11,107 nt of DNA from JAWWPY01 sp036394075 (GTDB lineage Bacteria; Actinomycetota; Actinomycetes; Streptosporangiales; Streptosporangiaceae): positions 1-11,107 of the forward strand of contig DASWFT010000456.1 in assembly GCA_036394075.1 (NCBI GenBank), given 5' to 3'. A program made the position numbers and the translations under genes. Positions 1 to 6,789 of the stretch are shown in pieces (position 1 is the first letter of the stretch; the number at the start of each line of letters is the position of its first letter). Below the pieces are notes generated by a model. That model saw nothing but the letters and a program-made list of their open reading frames with translations. It did no database searches and was not told the origin of the DNA.

Positions 1-340
1 CTACCGCATTGTCCAGGAAGCGCTGACCAACACCATCCGCCATGCCCGCGCGTCGCAGGCCGCTGTCACCCTGTCCTATGAGCCGGGATATGTCACCGTG
101 AGCGTCACCGATTCCGGTCCCTGGCCGCCCAACGGCCCGGCAATGGCCGCCGGAGCGGTGGCGAACGGGCACGGGGGAGGCGCGAATGGCGCGCCGGTGC
201 GCTGGCCGGGACCCCCGCTGTCAGGCGGGTTCGGCCTCGCGGGGATCGCCGAACGGGTCGCATCGTGCGGTGGCAACCTCACCGTCGGCCCGACTGGCGG
301 CGGCGGGTTCGCCGTCACGGCCCGGCTGCCGGCCCGGTGA
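1..340 (+). CDS. Sensor histidine kinase, C-terminal ATPase part (5' truncated)
   Basis: The reading frame is open from base 2 to the TGA at 338-340 and gives the last 112 residues of a two-component sensor kinase. Visible HATPase_c motifs are an N-box (EALTNTIRHA, about residues 6-15), a G1 box (VTDSG, about 35-39) and a G2 box (GGFGLAGIAERV) near the end. The DHp domain, phospho-accepting His and any membrane segments lie left of the window. The EALTN..RHA N-box and the downstream NarL-type regulator place it in the NarX/DesK-like (HisKA_3) group common in actinomycetes. Between G1 and G2 there is a roughly 30-residue Gly/Ala/Pro-rich insert, longer than the usual ATP-lid spacing. It presumably phosphorylates the regulator encoded at 462. 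The input signal cannot be inferred. The family call is confident. Confidence 0.9.
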   Translation, partial: YRIVQEALTNTIRHARASQAAVTLSYEPGYVTVSVTDSGPWPPNGPAMAAGAVANGHGGGANGAPVRWPGPPLSGGFGLAGIAERVASCGGNLTVGPTGGGGFAVTARLPAR

Positions 341-461
341 GCGAGCCGGAGGGGCGCGGCGTCGCCTGGACTGAGGAGCGAGGGACGAGCGACGAGGGAA
401 GGCGGCGCAGTGAAGGGGGAATGGGGAGGCGGGCGGGGCCCCGTAGGCGAGCGGGAGACCG
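341..461 (+). other. Purine-rich gap between kinase and regulator genes
   Basis: These 121 bp separate two genes that in actinomycetes usually abut or overlap. The plus strand at 371-420 is rich in G and A with repeated GAGCGA/GACGAG-type words (for example GAGCGAGGGACGAGCGACGA at 376-395). It is followed by the palindrome GGGGCCCC at 435-442. Two TGA stops (372-374 and 411-413) lie in the regulator's frame, so the regulator cannot extend upstream through it. No clear promoter was recognised. GGGAG at 453-457 is the probable ribosome binding site of the regulator, 4 nt before its GTG. Confidence 0.45.
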
Positions 462-1157
462 GTGAACGTCCCCGGAGCCCCCGGCCCGATCCGGGTCCTG
501 GTGGCCGACGACCAGGAACTGGTCCGCGCCGGCTTTTGCGTCATCCTCGAAGCCGCCGACGGAATCAGCGTGGTTGGTGAGGCGGCGAACGGCTTCGAGG
601 CCGTGGCCGCGGCCGCGGCGCAGCAGCCTGACGTCGTGCTCATGGACATCCGCATGCCCGGCATGGACGGGCTGGAGGCCACAAGGCTGATCACGGGGAG
701 CGGACCGGAGCCAGGTCCCAAGGTGGTCATGCTCACCACGTTCGACCTTGACGACTATGTCTACGAGGCGCTGCGCGCCGGGGCCAGCGGGTTCCTCCTG
801 AAGGATGCGCCGCGGCACGACCTGATCGCGGCCGTGCGCGCGGCCGCGGCGGGCGACGCCCTGCTCGCACCTTCGGTGACCCGGATGCTCATCGAGGCGT
901 TCGCCCGCAAGCCGCCCGCGACAGCGCCTTCTCCGTCGAGGCTGGCCTCGCTCACCGCCCGGGAACGGGACACCCTCCTGCTGGTGGCCCGGGGGCGCAG
1001 TAACGCCGAGATCGCCGGTGATCTCTTCGTGAGCGAGGCCACCGTCAAGACCCACATCGGCCACTTGCTCGCCAAGCTGGGCCTGCGGGACCGGGTGCAG
1101 GCCGTGATCCTGGCCTACGAGACCGGCATGGTCGTCCCGGGCCGCCCGCCGGATTAG
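462..1157 (+). CDS. NarL/FixJ-family two-component response regulator
   Basis: A 231-residue cytoplasmic transcription factor, the usual NarL-family length. The receiver domain covers about residues 9-128, with acidic pocket D16/D17, phospho-acceptor D62 in LMDIRMPGMDG, switch Thr in MLTTF (about 90-94) and conserved K114 in GFLLKD. A linker leads to a LuxR-type helix-turn-helix at about 162-225, with LTARERD and the recognition segment SEATVKTHIGHLLAKLGLRDR. The start is a GTG with GGGAG shortly upstream; in-frame stops at 372 and 411 rule out a longer protein. It is the probable partner of the truncated kinase upstream. Its target genes are unknown; the neighbouring genes downstream are on the opposite strand. 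The 72 bp to the convergent gene at 1230 show no convincing terminator hairpin. Confidence 0.95.
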   Translation: MNVPGAPGPIRVLVADDQELVRAGFCVILEAADGISVVGEAANGFEAVAAAAAQQPDVVLMDIRMPGMDGLEATRLITGSGPEPGPKVVMLTTFDLDDYVYEALRAGASGFLLKDAPRHDLIAAVRAAAAGDALLAPSVTRMLIEAFARKPPATAPSPSRLASLTARERDTLLLVARGRSNAEIAGDLFVSEATVKTHIGHLLAKLGLRDRVQAVILAYETGMVVPGRPPD

Positions 1158-1229
1158 GCCTTCCATCATCACGGTCATCTGTCCGCCGCTACGACTGAAA
1201 ATGTTCCGTAGTAATCATGGAGTTCCGGG

Positions 1230-2240
1230 TCAGGTCAGCGGGAGCCGCCAGTCCTGCCCGACCAGGTCGTGCCCGAAGCTGTGGTGCGCCGCGGAGCCGG
1301 TGAGCTCGAAGCCGGCCCGCTGGTAGATCCGGCGGGCCGCGTCGAGAACATCGTTGGTCCACAGTACGATCTCCGCGTAGCCGGCCCGGCGGGCGAAGGC
1401 CACGCACTCCGCGACCAGGTGGCCGCCCAGGCCCATGCCCCGCGCCCGCGGCTCGACGAGCAGCAGTCGGAGTTGCGCGGTCGTGTCCGTCTTGCGCATG
1501 CAGAACACGCATCCGGCCGGCGCGCCGTCCAGTTCGGCCATCCAGGCCGCTTCGCGGGTCGGATCGGCACGCCCGGCGTAGTCCGCGACGATCTGCGCCA
1601 CCAGCGCCTCGTAGCTGCCATCCCATCCGTACTCCTGCGCGTAGAGCGCCCCGTTCCGGTGCACGACCCAGCCCAGGTCGCCGGGGCCGGGCGGCCGGAT
1701 CACGAACGCGGCGGGCCGGGGGGAGCCCTCGATGGTCTGCCTGATGGCCGCCATGGCCGCGGTCAGCCGCCCCTGGTCCTCCTCGGTGAGCGCGGCCAGC
1801 AGCGCGCGGATCTGCTCACTAGAGCTGAGATCCAGCATCCTGAACGTTTCCCGGCCCGTCTCGGTCAGGCCAATGACTTGGCGGCGGCCGTCCGAGGCCG
1901 CGCGTTCCCTGGTGATCAGGGCGTCGGCCTCGAACCGGGCCAGGATCCGGCTCAGGTAGCCGGCGTCGATGTCCAGTGACCGGCGCAGCGCGGTCACCTC
2001 GGCCGGGTCCTCGCGCGCCAGTTCGAAGATCACCCGTGCTTCGGTGAGCGAGTACGGCGTGTCCAGCAGTCCCTCGCGGAGCAGTCCGAGCAGGTTCGTG
2101 TAGAAGCGGTTGAACTCGCGCACCGCCGTGACGCGCTCGGCCATGACGCGCTCACCGGCCGCTCCGCCTGCCGTGCCGCGTCCGTCGCCGTGACCGCCTG
2201 CCGCAGCATTCGTTGCCGAAGTCAAAGATTTCGTTGACAT
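1230..2240 (-). CDS. MarR-family regulator fused to GNAT N-acetyltransferase
   Basis: A 336-residue bifunctional protein. Residues 1-35 are a low-complexity Ala/Gly-rich leader. A MarR winged helix follows at about 37-170, with recognition helix AGYLSRILARFE (about 93-104) and wing RERAASDGRRQVIGLTETG (111-129). A GNAT domain occupies about 178-336, with the acetyl-CoA loop RARGMGLGGHL (265-275) and the usual C-terminal YQRAGFELTG. MarR-GNAT fusions are a known architecture; the acetyl acceptor is unknown. ATG at 2240 is preferred over an in-frame TTG at 2246, because the ATG lies inside a palindrome (2234-2246) suited to autorepression and TAGTTT just upstream could be a -10 box of a leaderless transcript. 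No Shine-Dalgarno sequence is visible. It lies 49 bp downstream of the DUF885 gene on the same strand, so readthrough is possible as well as its own promoter. Confidence 0.92.
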   Translation of the reverse strand: MSTKSLTSATNAAAGGHGDGRGTAGGAAGERVMAERVTAVREFNRFYTNLLGLLREGLLDTPYSLTEARVIFELAREDPAEVTALRRSLDIDAGYLSRILARFEADALITRERAASDGRRQVIGLTETGRETFRMLDLSSSEQIRALLAALTEEDQGRLTAAMAAIRQTIEGSPRPAAFVIRPPGPGDLGWVVHRNGALYAQEYGWDGSYEALVAQIVADYAGRADPTREAAWMAELDGAPAGCVFCMRKTDTTAQLRLLLVEPRARGMGLGGHLVAECVAFARRAGYAEIVLWTNDVLDAARRIYQRAGFELTGSAAHHSFGHDLVGQDWRLPLT

Positions 2241-2251
2241 AGTCAAACTAT
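2221..2251 (-). promoter_or_regulatory. Probable MarR autoregulatory operator with overlapping leaderless promoter
   Basis: TTGAC-ATA-GTCAA (plus strand, 2234-2246) is a perfect inverted repeat with 5-bp arms and a 3-bp spacer. It covers the ATG of the MarR-GNAT gene. A third half-site, GTCAA at 2221-2225, forms a second inverted pair with TTGAC at 2234-2238 with an 8-bp spacer. On the minus strand TAGTTT ends 4 nt before the ATG and fits TANNNT, so transcription may start at or near the start codon. The AT content stands out from its surroundings. MarR proteins typically bind such palindromes at their own promoters; binding here is inferred. Confidence 0.6.
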
Positions 2252-2289
2252 GCCTCAGGCTGGCCGCCGGATCAACCTCCGGCAGCGGG

Positions 2290-3819
2290 TCAGCCGCGTT
2301 CGAGGGCGATGTCGAGCAGGCCGAGCGGGGGCGAGCCGAGATTCATCATGGCCGTGTGGAACCGGCGCAGCGAGAAGTCCGCGCCCCAGTGCTTCCGCGC
2401 TCGCTCACGCAGGTCCAGGATCTGCAGCTTGCCCCAGGTGTAGCGGCCGTAGGTCGGGTCGAAGGTGGCCCGGCGGGCCTCCGACAGCGCGGCCGGCCCG
2501 CTCAGGTGGGTGTCCGCCGCGAACCTGCGTGCGCCCTCCTCGACGCTCATGCCCGCGGTGTGCACGCCGATCGCGCACGCGAGCCGGGTGACCCGGACCA
2601 GTGCCTCCAGCCAGACGCCTACCGCGAACCTGGGATCATCGGCGCAGAACCCCTCCTCAACGCAGAGTTCCTCCGCGTAGTGCGCCCAGCCCTCGACGAA
2701 GGCCGCCGAGTGCAGGGTGCGCCGCAGCGGGGTCGGCGCCCGGCGCAGGGCCCGGCCGTGCGAGAAATGCCCGGGCGCGACCTCATGCACGGTGATGCCG
2801 GGCAGGGTGGCCGTGCTGAAGACTTCCAGCCACTCCTCCTGCTCCTGAGCCGGCCAGGACGGATCCGGCGGGGTGATGTGGTACCAGGAGGGTCCCTCTG
2901 GCTCGCCCGGTGCCGCGCTGGACATCATGGCCATGCCCCAGCGCCGGGACTCGGGCGCCGGCCCGACCAGGCAGACACCGTCGTGGTACGGGACCAGGTC
3001 CCGCTCCCTGGTGAACTCGATCGCCTTCTGGGTCCAGTCCCGTGCCGCGTCGATGACGCCGTCGGGACCGGGGTGATCCCGGACCAGGTCGCGAGCGACC
3101 TCCAGCGGCGGCCGGCCGGCGTCGATCCGTGCGGCGTCCGCGGCGAGCAGGCGCAGCAACCTGTCCCGCTCGGCGTCGGCCCGCTCCGCGAGCCTGCCGA
3201 GATCCACGTCCATGCCCTCGGCGCTGCTCATCAGGGCGGTGAGCCCGGCCTCGCCGAGCGAAGGATCGGGGTCGCCGTCGGTGGCGGCGCGCTCCACGTG
3301 CGCGGCCAGGCGGGCGTGCGCGGCAGCCGCCGCCGCCCGGGTGTCGGCCGGCGCATCGGCCGGGATGCCCGCGGCCAGCCCGCGGATGCCGCCGAGCAGG
3401 GCGGTGGCCACCGGCGAACTCAGCCGGTCGAGTGCGGCCACGGCGCAGTCCACGGCCCGCGGCCACCCCGCGAGATGCTCAAGCCGGGCCCGGTCACGTT
3501 CGGAGGCCGGAGCGTAGTCGCGGTCGTAGCAGGCCAGGTCGAGACCATCCAGGTGCGGCAGCGGGCTGCGTCGGTGCAACTCCAGGTCGCCGAAGGCGAC
3601 CCGGGCGCGCTGCTCGAACGCCGCCAGGTGCGCCTCGTCATGCGGATCATCCAGCGGCCCGCTGGCGGCGGCCTCGGACAGCCTGCGCAGGCCCTGGCGC
3701 ACGCCGTCCGGCGACAGATCCTGGATGGTCCCGTCGTACTCGTGCCGTCCGCTGTACTCGCGCACCTCAGCAACGTCGAGGTCGCACACGGCCCGCAACC
3801 GCGGGGGGAGGTCGTCCAT
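2290..3819 (-). CDS. DUF885 family protein, putative zinc metallopeptidase
   Basis: A 509-residue protein of the DUF885 family, distantly related to metallocarboxypeptidases. The zinc-binding-like motif HEVAPGH (H345, E346, H351), a variant of the family's HExxPGH, is followed by FVEGWAHYAEEL (about 374-385), whose E376 is a candidate third ligand. The C-terminal motif GRYTWGKLQILDLRERA (458-474) is also typical. The rest is largely helical with acidic N-terminal sections. No signal peptide or membrane segment is visible, so it is probably cytoplasmic. The frame is open upstream to 4077, but that extension would be translated from the tandem repeat and overlap the lipoprotein gene, so ATG 3819 is preferred. 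Its Shine-Dalgarno is weak. The substrate is unknown; peptidase activity is a family-level inference. Confidence 0.88.
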   Translation of the reverse strand: MDDLPPRLRAVCDLDVAEVREYSGRHEYDGTIQDLSPDGVRQGLRRLSEAAASGPLDDPHDEAHLAAFEQRARVAFGDLELHRRSPLPHLDGLDLACYDRDYAPASERDRARLEHLAGWPRAVDCAVAALDRLSSPVATALLGGIRGLAAGIPADAPADTRAAAAAAHARLAAHVERAATDGDPDPSLGEAGLTALMSSAEGMDVDLGRLAERADAERDRLLRLLAADAARIDAGRPPLEVARDLVRDHPGPDGVIDAARDWTQKAIEFTRERDLVPYHDGVCLVGPAPESRRWGMAMMSSAAPGEPEGPSWYHITPPDPSWPAQEQEEWLEVFSTATLPGITVHEVAPGHFSHGRALRRAPTPLRRTLHSAAFVEGWAHYAEELCVEEGFCADDPRFAVGVWLEALVRVTRLACAIGVHTAGMSVEEGARRFAADTHLSGPAALSEARRATFDPTYGRYTWGKLQILDLRERARKHWGADFSLRRFHTAMMNLGSPPLGLLDIALERG

Positions 3820-3864
3820 GACCCCGACGTTACCGGGCGGCACCCGCCGCGCGCGGATCGGCCG

Positions 3865-3983
3865 GAATCGCCGGGCCGGCCAGAGTCCCGGGCCGGCCAG
3901 AGTCCCGGGCCGGTCAGAGTCCCGGGCCGGCCAGAGTCCCGGCCCGGCCAGAGTCCCGGCCCGGTCAGAGTCCTTGCCCGGGC
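3865..3983. repeat. 17-bp GC-rich tandem repeat array between lipoprotein and DUF885 genes
   Basis: AGAGTCCCGGGCCGGCC starts at 3882 and recurs every 17 bp at 3899, 3916, 3933, 3950 and, degenerate, at 3967. Another degenerate copy sits at 3865. Variants alternate the last bases (GGCC or GGTC) and one internal position (GGGCC or GGCCC). Each unit carries palindromic words (CCCGGG, GGCCGGCC), so transcripts could form many small hairpins. The right end enters the lipoprotein gene: its last codons and the TGA at 3965-3967 are built from repeat sequence. The period is not a multiple of three. It leaves little room for a separate DUF885 promoter, unless that promoter lies in the array. Confidence 0.95.
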
Positions 3984-4645
3984 TTGCCCTCGCCCGCCTT
4001 GATCGCGTCAACAGTGAGCGCGCTGCCGAGGTTGCTCGGCACTTTCGCCGAGCAGGTCGTCGCCGTGAAGCTGACATACACCGCCGAGTACTGGTTCGGC
4101 GGGAAGAGCCGCAGCCAGTGCGCGGCCACCGGGTGGCACACGGACGCGCTGTAGTTCAGGGCATCCACGACTTGCAAGGTGGCGTGCGCAGTCCCGCCGG
4201 GCGCGAGGGTCACGGGAGCCGCGGCCACCGCCGGGTTCCTGCTGGCGGGGCTGCCGATCTGGCTGCCGGCCGGGCTGGTCACGAACGAGATACCCGGGTA
4301 GCCGTCGAGGGTGCAGGAACTGCCGGAGACGTTGGTGAAGTTAAGCGGGTAATACGTGCTCCCCGCCGCGGCGCCGCCGCCACTGGCGACGATCGTGACC
4401 TTGAGGTCGGACGCGGCGCACGCGCTCCGCGCGGCCGCGCTGCTCGGCGCGGCGGAACTGGCCTGGCTGGCGGCGTCGCTGGCCACAGGGGACACGACCG
4501 GGGCCGAGTGCCCGCCAGTGCCCGCCGATGACGTCTGCCCACTGGACGTGCTCTGGACGGATCCGCACGCGGCGGCCAGCGCGGCGCCGCAGACGAGAGC
4601 TGCCGCCGCGATTGCCTGGCGGGCCGGGTGGGCCGATGGTGTCAT
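3965..4645 (-). CDS. DUF4232 domain secreted lipoprotein
   Basis: A 226-residue exported protein. Residues 1-26 form a signal peptide with an Ala-rich hydrophobic core ending in LAAAC, so C27 is the probable lipidated cysteine; Ala at -3 is less usual than Leu. Residues 28-72 are a Ser/Ala-rich linker typical of surface lipoproteins. The DUF4232 domain covers about 76-200: YYPLNFTNVSGSSCTLDGYPG (98-118), VTLAPGGTAHATL (about 145-157) and VYVSF near 189-193. C76, C111, C170 and C198 are placed to form two disulfides. The function of DUF4232 is not established; an immunoglobulin-like extracellular role is a guess. ATG 4645 has a good ribosome site (AAAGGGG). The C-terminal PGQGL is encoded by a copy of the adjoining 17-bp repeat. 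Confidence 0.92.
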   Translation of the reverse strand: MTPSAHPARQAIAAAALVCGAALAAACGSVQSTSSGQTSSAGTGGHSAPVVSPVASDAASQASSAAPSSAAARSACAASDLKVTIVASGGGAAAGSTYYPLNFTNVSGSSCTLDGYPGISFVTSPAGSQIGSPASRNPAVAAAPVTLAPGGTAHATLQVVDALNYSASVCHPVAAHWLRLFPPNQYSAVYVSFTATTCSAKVPSNLGSALTVDAIKAGEGKPGQGL

Positions 4646-4652
4646 GGACGTG

Positions 4653-4659
4653 CCCCTTT
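4653..4659 (-). promoter_or_regulatory. Ribosome binding site of the DUF4232 lipoprotein gene
   Basis: AAAGGGG on the minus strand lies 7 nt before the ATG at 4645 and supports that start. Confidence 0.7.
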
Positions 4660-4951
4660 GTTGTGGCGGAGTCCCTGCTCTGGGGATCCCATGCTGGTTC
4701 TACGACTCTTACGACGCGCTGCCGGGCGCGGTGGTTGCTGCTGTCGGTAATCGGGTGCGTGCTCTGCGTGGATCAGCTGCCCGTCAGGAATGGATAGCCC
4801 GGAATGCCCCGTCCCTGCCTATTACGACTGCGCCGGGTGCCTGCCGGTTGTGCCCGGCTTCGTCGTGGCCTGCCGCGATACCGTCGGCAGTGTCCAGCCA
4901 GGTCGCCGGCCGGACCGCCCGCCGGACCGGCAGCGCGCCGGTGTCACCTCC

Positions 4952-4957
4952 AAGGAG
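4952..4957 (+). promoter_or_regulatory. Ribosome binding site fixing the GGT-family start
   Basis: AAGGAG lies 5 nt before ATG 4963. It is the strongest Shine-Dalgarno sequence near the gene and decides this start over the in-frame ATG at 4804. Confidence 0.8.
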
Positions 4958-4962
4958 TGCGC

Positions 4963-6789
4963 ATGGTGCCCCAGGGATCGTCGTTCACCACCCGGCCGCA
5001 GCTGGCCGGCACCTTCGGCATGGTGGCGTCCACGCACTGGCTCGCCTCGGCCGCGGGGCTGGCCGTGCTTGAGGCGGGCGGCAATGCGTTCGACGCCGCC
5101 GTCGCCGCCGGGCTGGTGCTCCAGGTGGTCGAGCCGCACCTGAACGGGCCCGGCGGGGAGGTCCCGGTGATCGGCTACGACGCCGCGCAGGCGCAGGTGT
5201 TCGTGCTCGACGGCCAGGGGCCCGCGCCGCAGGGCGCCACCCTCGCGGCGTTCGGCGCGCTCGGCCTCGACCTGGTCCCCGGCGACGGGCTGCTCGCTCC
5301 CTGCGTGCCGGCCGCCTTCGGGACCTGGATGCTGCTGCTGCAGCGCTACGGCCGGCTCGGCCTCCGGGACGTCATGCAGTATGCGATCGGCTACGCCCGG
5401 GACGGCTACCCGATGCTGCCCGGCGCGAGCGCCGGTATCGCCTCGGTGGCCGGTTTGTTCCGTGATCACTGGCCGAGCTCAGCCGAGATCTACCTTGCTG
5501 ATGGGGTGCCCAGCCCGGGTTCTCGTTTTGCTAATCCTGTTCTTGCTGCTGCCTACCAGCGCATCCTCGATGAGGCAGAGGCAGTGGGCAGCGCCCGGGA
5601 CGGCCAGATCGAGGCGGCCAGGCGCGCGTTCTACGACGGCTTCGTGGCCGAGGCGATCACCGCGTACACCCAGCGAGCCGAGGTCATGGATGTCACGGGG
5701 GAGCGGCACCGCGCGCTGCTCACCGGGGCGGACCTGGCCGGCTGGCGGGCGTCGGCCGAAACGCCCGTGATCTTCGACTACGCAGGCCTGACCGTGTGCA
5801 AGACCGGCCCGTGGGGTCAGGGCCTGGTGTTCCTGCAGCAACTGGCGCTGCTCGCCGGGTCCGGCGTCGAGGCGATGGAACCGGGTAGCGCCGAGTTCAT
5901 GCACACCGTGGTGGAGTGCGCGAAGCTGGCTTTCGCCGACCGGGAGGCCTGGTACGGGGACCCGCGGTTCGGTGAGGTGCCGCTCGCGGGCCTGCTGTCG
6001 GCGGAGTACGCGGCGCAGCGCCGGGCGCTGGTCGGCGCGGAAGCATCCGGGGACCTTGTCCCAGGTGCACCGGGCGGGATGGCGCCCCGGCTGCCCGGCT
6101 ACGCGACCGGGGACGTCCAGATACCGTACGGGGCCGGTTCGGGGGAGCCGACCATGGCGGACACCGGGGCCGGCGCCAGCGCGCGCCCGGTGACGGGCCT
6201 GCGCGGCCCGGGCGACACCTGCCACCTGGATGTCGCCGATCGGTTCGGCAACGTCGTGACCGCGACGCCCAGCGGCGGCTGGCTGCAGAGTTCGCCCGTC
6301 ATCCCCGGGCTCGGGTTCTGCCTGGGCACCCGGGCGCAGATGTTCACCCTCACCCCGGGGCTGCCCAACACGCTGGCGCCGGGCAAGCGGCCGCGGACCA
6401 CGCTGTCGCCGAGCCTGGCCCTGCGCGACGGGGAGCCATACCTGGCGTTCGGCACTCCGGGCGGGGATCAGCAGGACCAGTGGACGCTGGCTTTCTTCCT
6501 CAACCACGTGCTCTTCGGGATGAACCTGCAGGAGGCCATCGACGCGCCGGCGTTCCACACCAGCCATTTCCCCTCGTCGTTCTACCCGCGGGAGTCCTGG
6601 CCGCGGGCCGTCGACGTGGAGGAGCGGGCGGGGGCCACCGTGATCGCGGGACTGCGCGCCAGGGGGCACGATGTGACGGTCCGGCCGCCATGGTCGCTGG
6701 GCCGGATCAGCGCCGTCGCCCGCGACCGGGGGTTCCTGTACGCGGCGGCGAACCCCCGGGGCATGCAGGGCTACGCCGTCGGCCGGTAA
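4963..6789 (+). CDS. Gamma-glutamyltransferase-family Ntn hydrolase
   Basis: A 608-residue proenzyme of the GGT family; members cleave themselves just before a catalytic Thr to give large and small subunits. The N-terminal half shows the family signature AGGNAFDAAVAAGLVLQVVEP (38-58) and NGPGGE (61-66). The nucleophile is T419 in GPGDTCHLDVADRFGN, giving subunits of about 418 and 190 residues. The small subunit has RPRTTLSPSLAL (476-487) and FGTPGGD (496-502), the oxyanion region. By alignment from memory to E. coli GGT, the Arg that holds the glutamate carboxylate is replaced near Q85/G86 (LDGQGPAP) and the Asp that holds its amino group falls at M460, so the substrate is probably not classic glutathione. 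There is no signal peptide, so it is likely cytoplasmic. It may be a YwrD-like hydrolase or an amidohydrolase such as the HpxW type. A run of T-ending codons lies at 5518-5550. Confidence 0.9.
   Translation: MVPQGSSFTTRPQLAGTFGMVASTHWLASAAGLAVLEAGGNAFDAAVAAGLVLQVVEPHLNGPGGEVPVIGYDAAQAQVFVLDGQGPAPQGATLAAFGALGLDLVPGDGLLAPCVPAAFGTWMLLLQRYGRLGLRDVMQYAIGYARDGYPMLPGASAGIASVAGLFRDHWPSSAEIYLADGVPSPGSRFANPVLAAAYQRILDEAEAVGSARDGQIEAARRAFYDGFVAEAITAYTQRAEVMDVTGERHRALLTGADLAGWRASAETPVIFDYAGLTVCKTGPWGQGLVFLQQLALLAGSGVEAMEPGSAEFMHTVVECAKLAFADREAWYGDPRFGEVPLAGLLSAEYAAQRRALVGAEASGDLVPGAPGGMAPRLPGYATGDVQIPYGAGSGEPTMADTGAGASARPVTGLRGPGDTCHLDVADRFGNVVTATPSGGWLQSSPVIPGLGFCLGTRAQMFTLTPGLPNTLAPGKRPRTTLSPSLALRDGEPYLAFGTPGGDQQDQWTLAFFLNHVLFGMNLQEAIDAPAFHTSHFPSSFYPRESWPRAVDVEERAGATVIAGLRARGHDVTVRPPWSLGRISAVARDRGFLYAAANPRGMQGYAVGR
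5518..5550 (+). other. Codon-usage island inside the GGT-family gene
   Basis: Codons 186-196 (encoding GSRFANPVLAA) all end in T, while the rest of the gene almost always uses G or C there. The looser region 5452-5553 has 18 of 34 codons ending in A or T. The protein sequence still fits the family, so the segment is coding. Confidence 0.85.

Larger units (their letters stand above)
4646..4962. promoter_or_regulatory. Divergent intergenic region between lipoprotein and GGT-family genes
   Basis: These 317 bp separate two genes read in opposite directions, so both promoters should lie here. I found no convincing -35/-10 pair on either strand. A short tandem 9-mer pair (TTCTACGAC at 4698-4706, TCTTACGAC at 4707-4715) is the only repeat seen. 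The GGT frame stays open back to an ATG at 4804, but that part encodes an Arg/Pro/Cys-rich string without family similarity or signal-peptide character, and is treated as untranslated. Confidence 0.5.

Noticed and set aside
315..1178. 287-codon open frame on the minus strand
   Set aside because: It is antisense to the response regulator, whose receiver and HTH motifs are unambiguous.
3865..3983. The 17-bp array as a CRISPR
   Set aside because: Units are directly adjacent without unique spacers, and there are no cas genes.
2356..4002. 548-codon open frame on the plus strand
   Set aside because: It is antisense to the DUF885 gene, has no recognisable domain and has Arg/Gly/Pro-rich composition. 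Long antisense frames are expected in very GC-rich DNA.
4804..4962. 53-codon N-terminal extension of the GGT-family protein
   Set aside because: It lacks signal-peptide character and family similarity, while AAGGAG correctly spaced before ATG 4963 explains the start.
5479..6669. 396-codon open frame on the minus strand
   Set aside because: It is the shadow of the GGT-family gene, whose motifs and ribosome site are clear; the antisense product has no family features.
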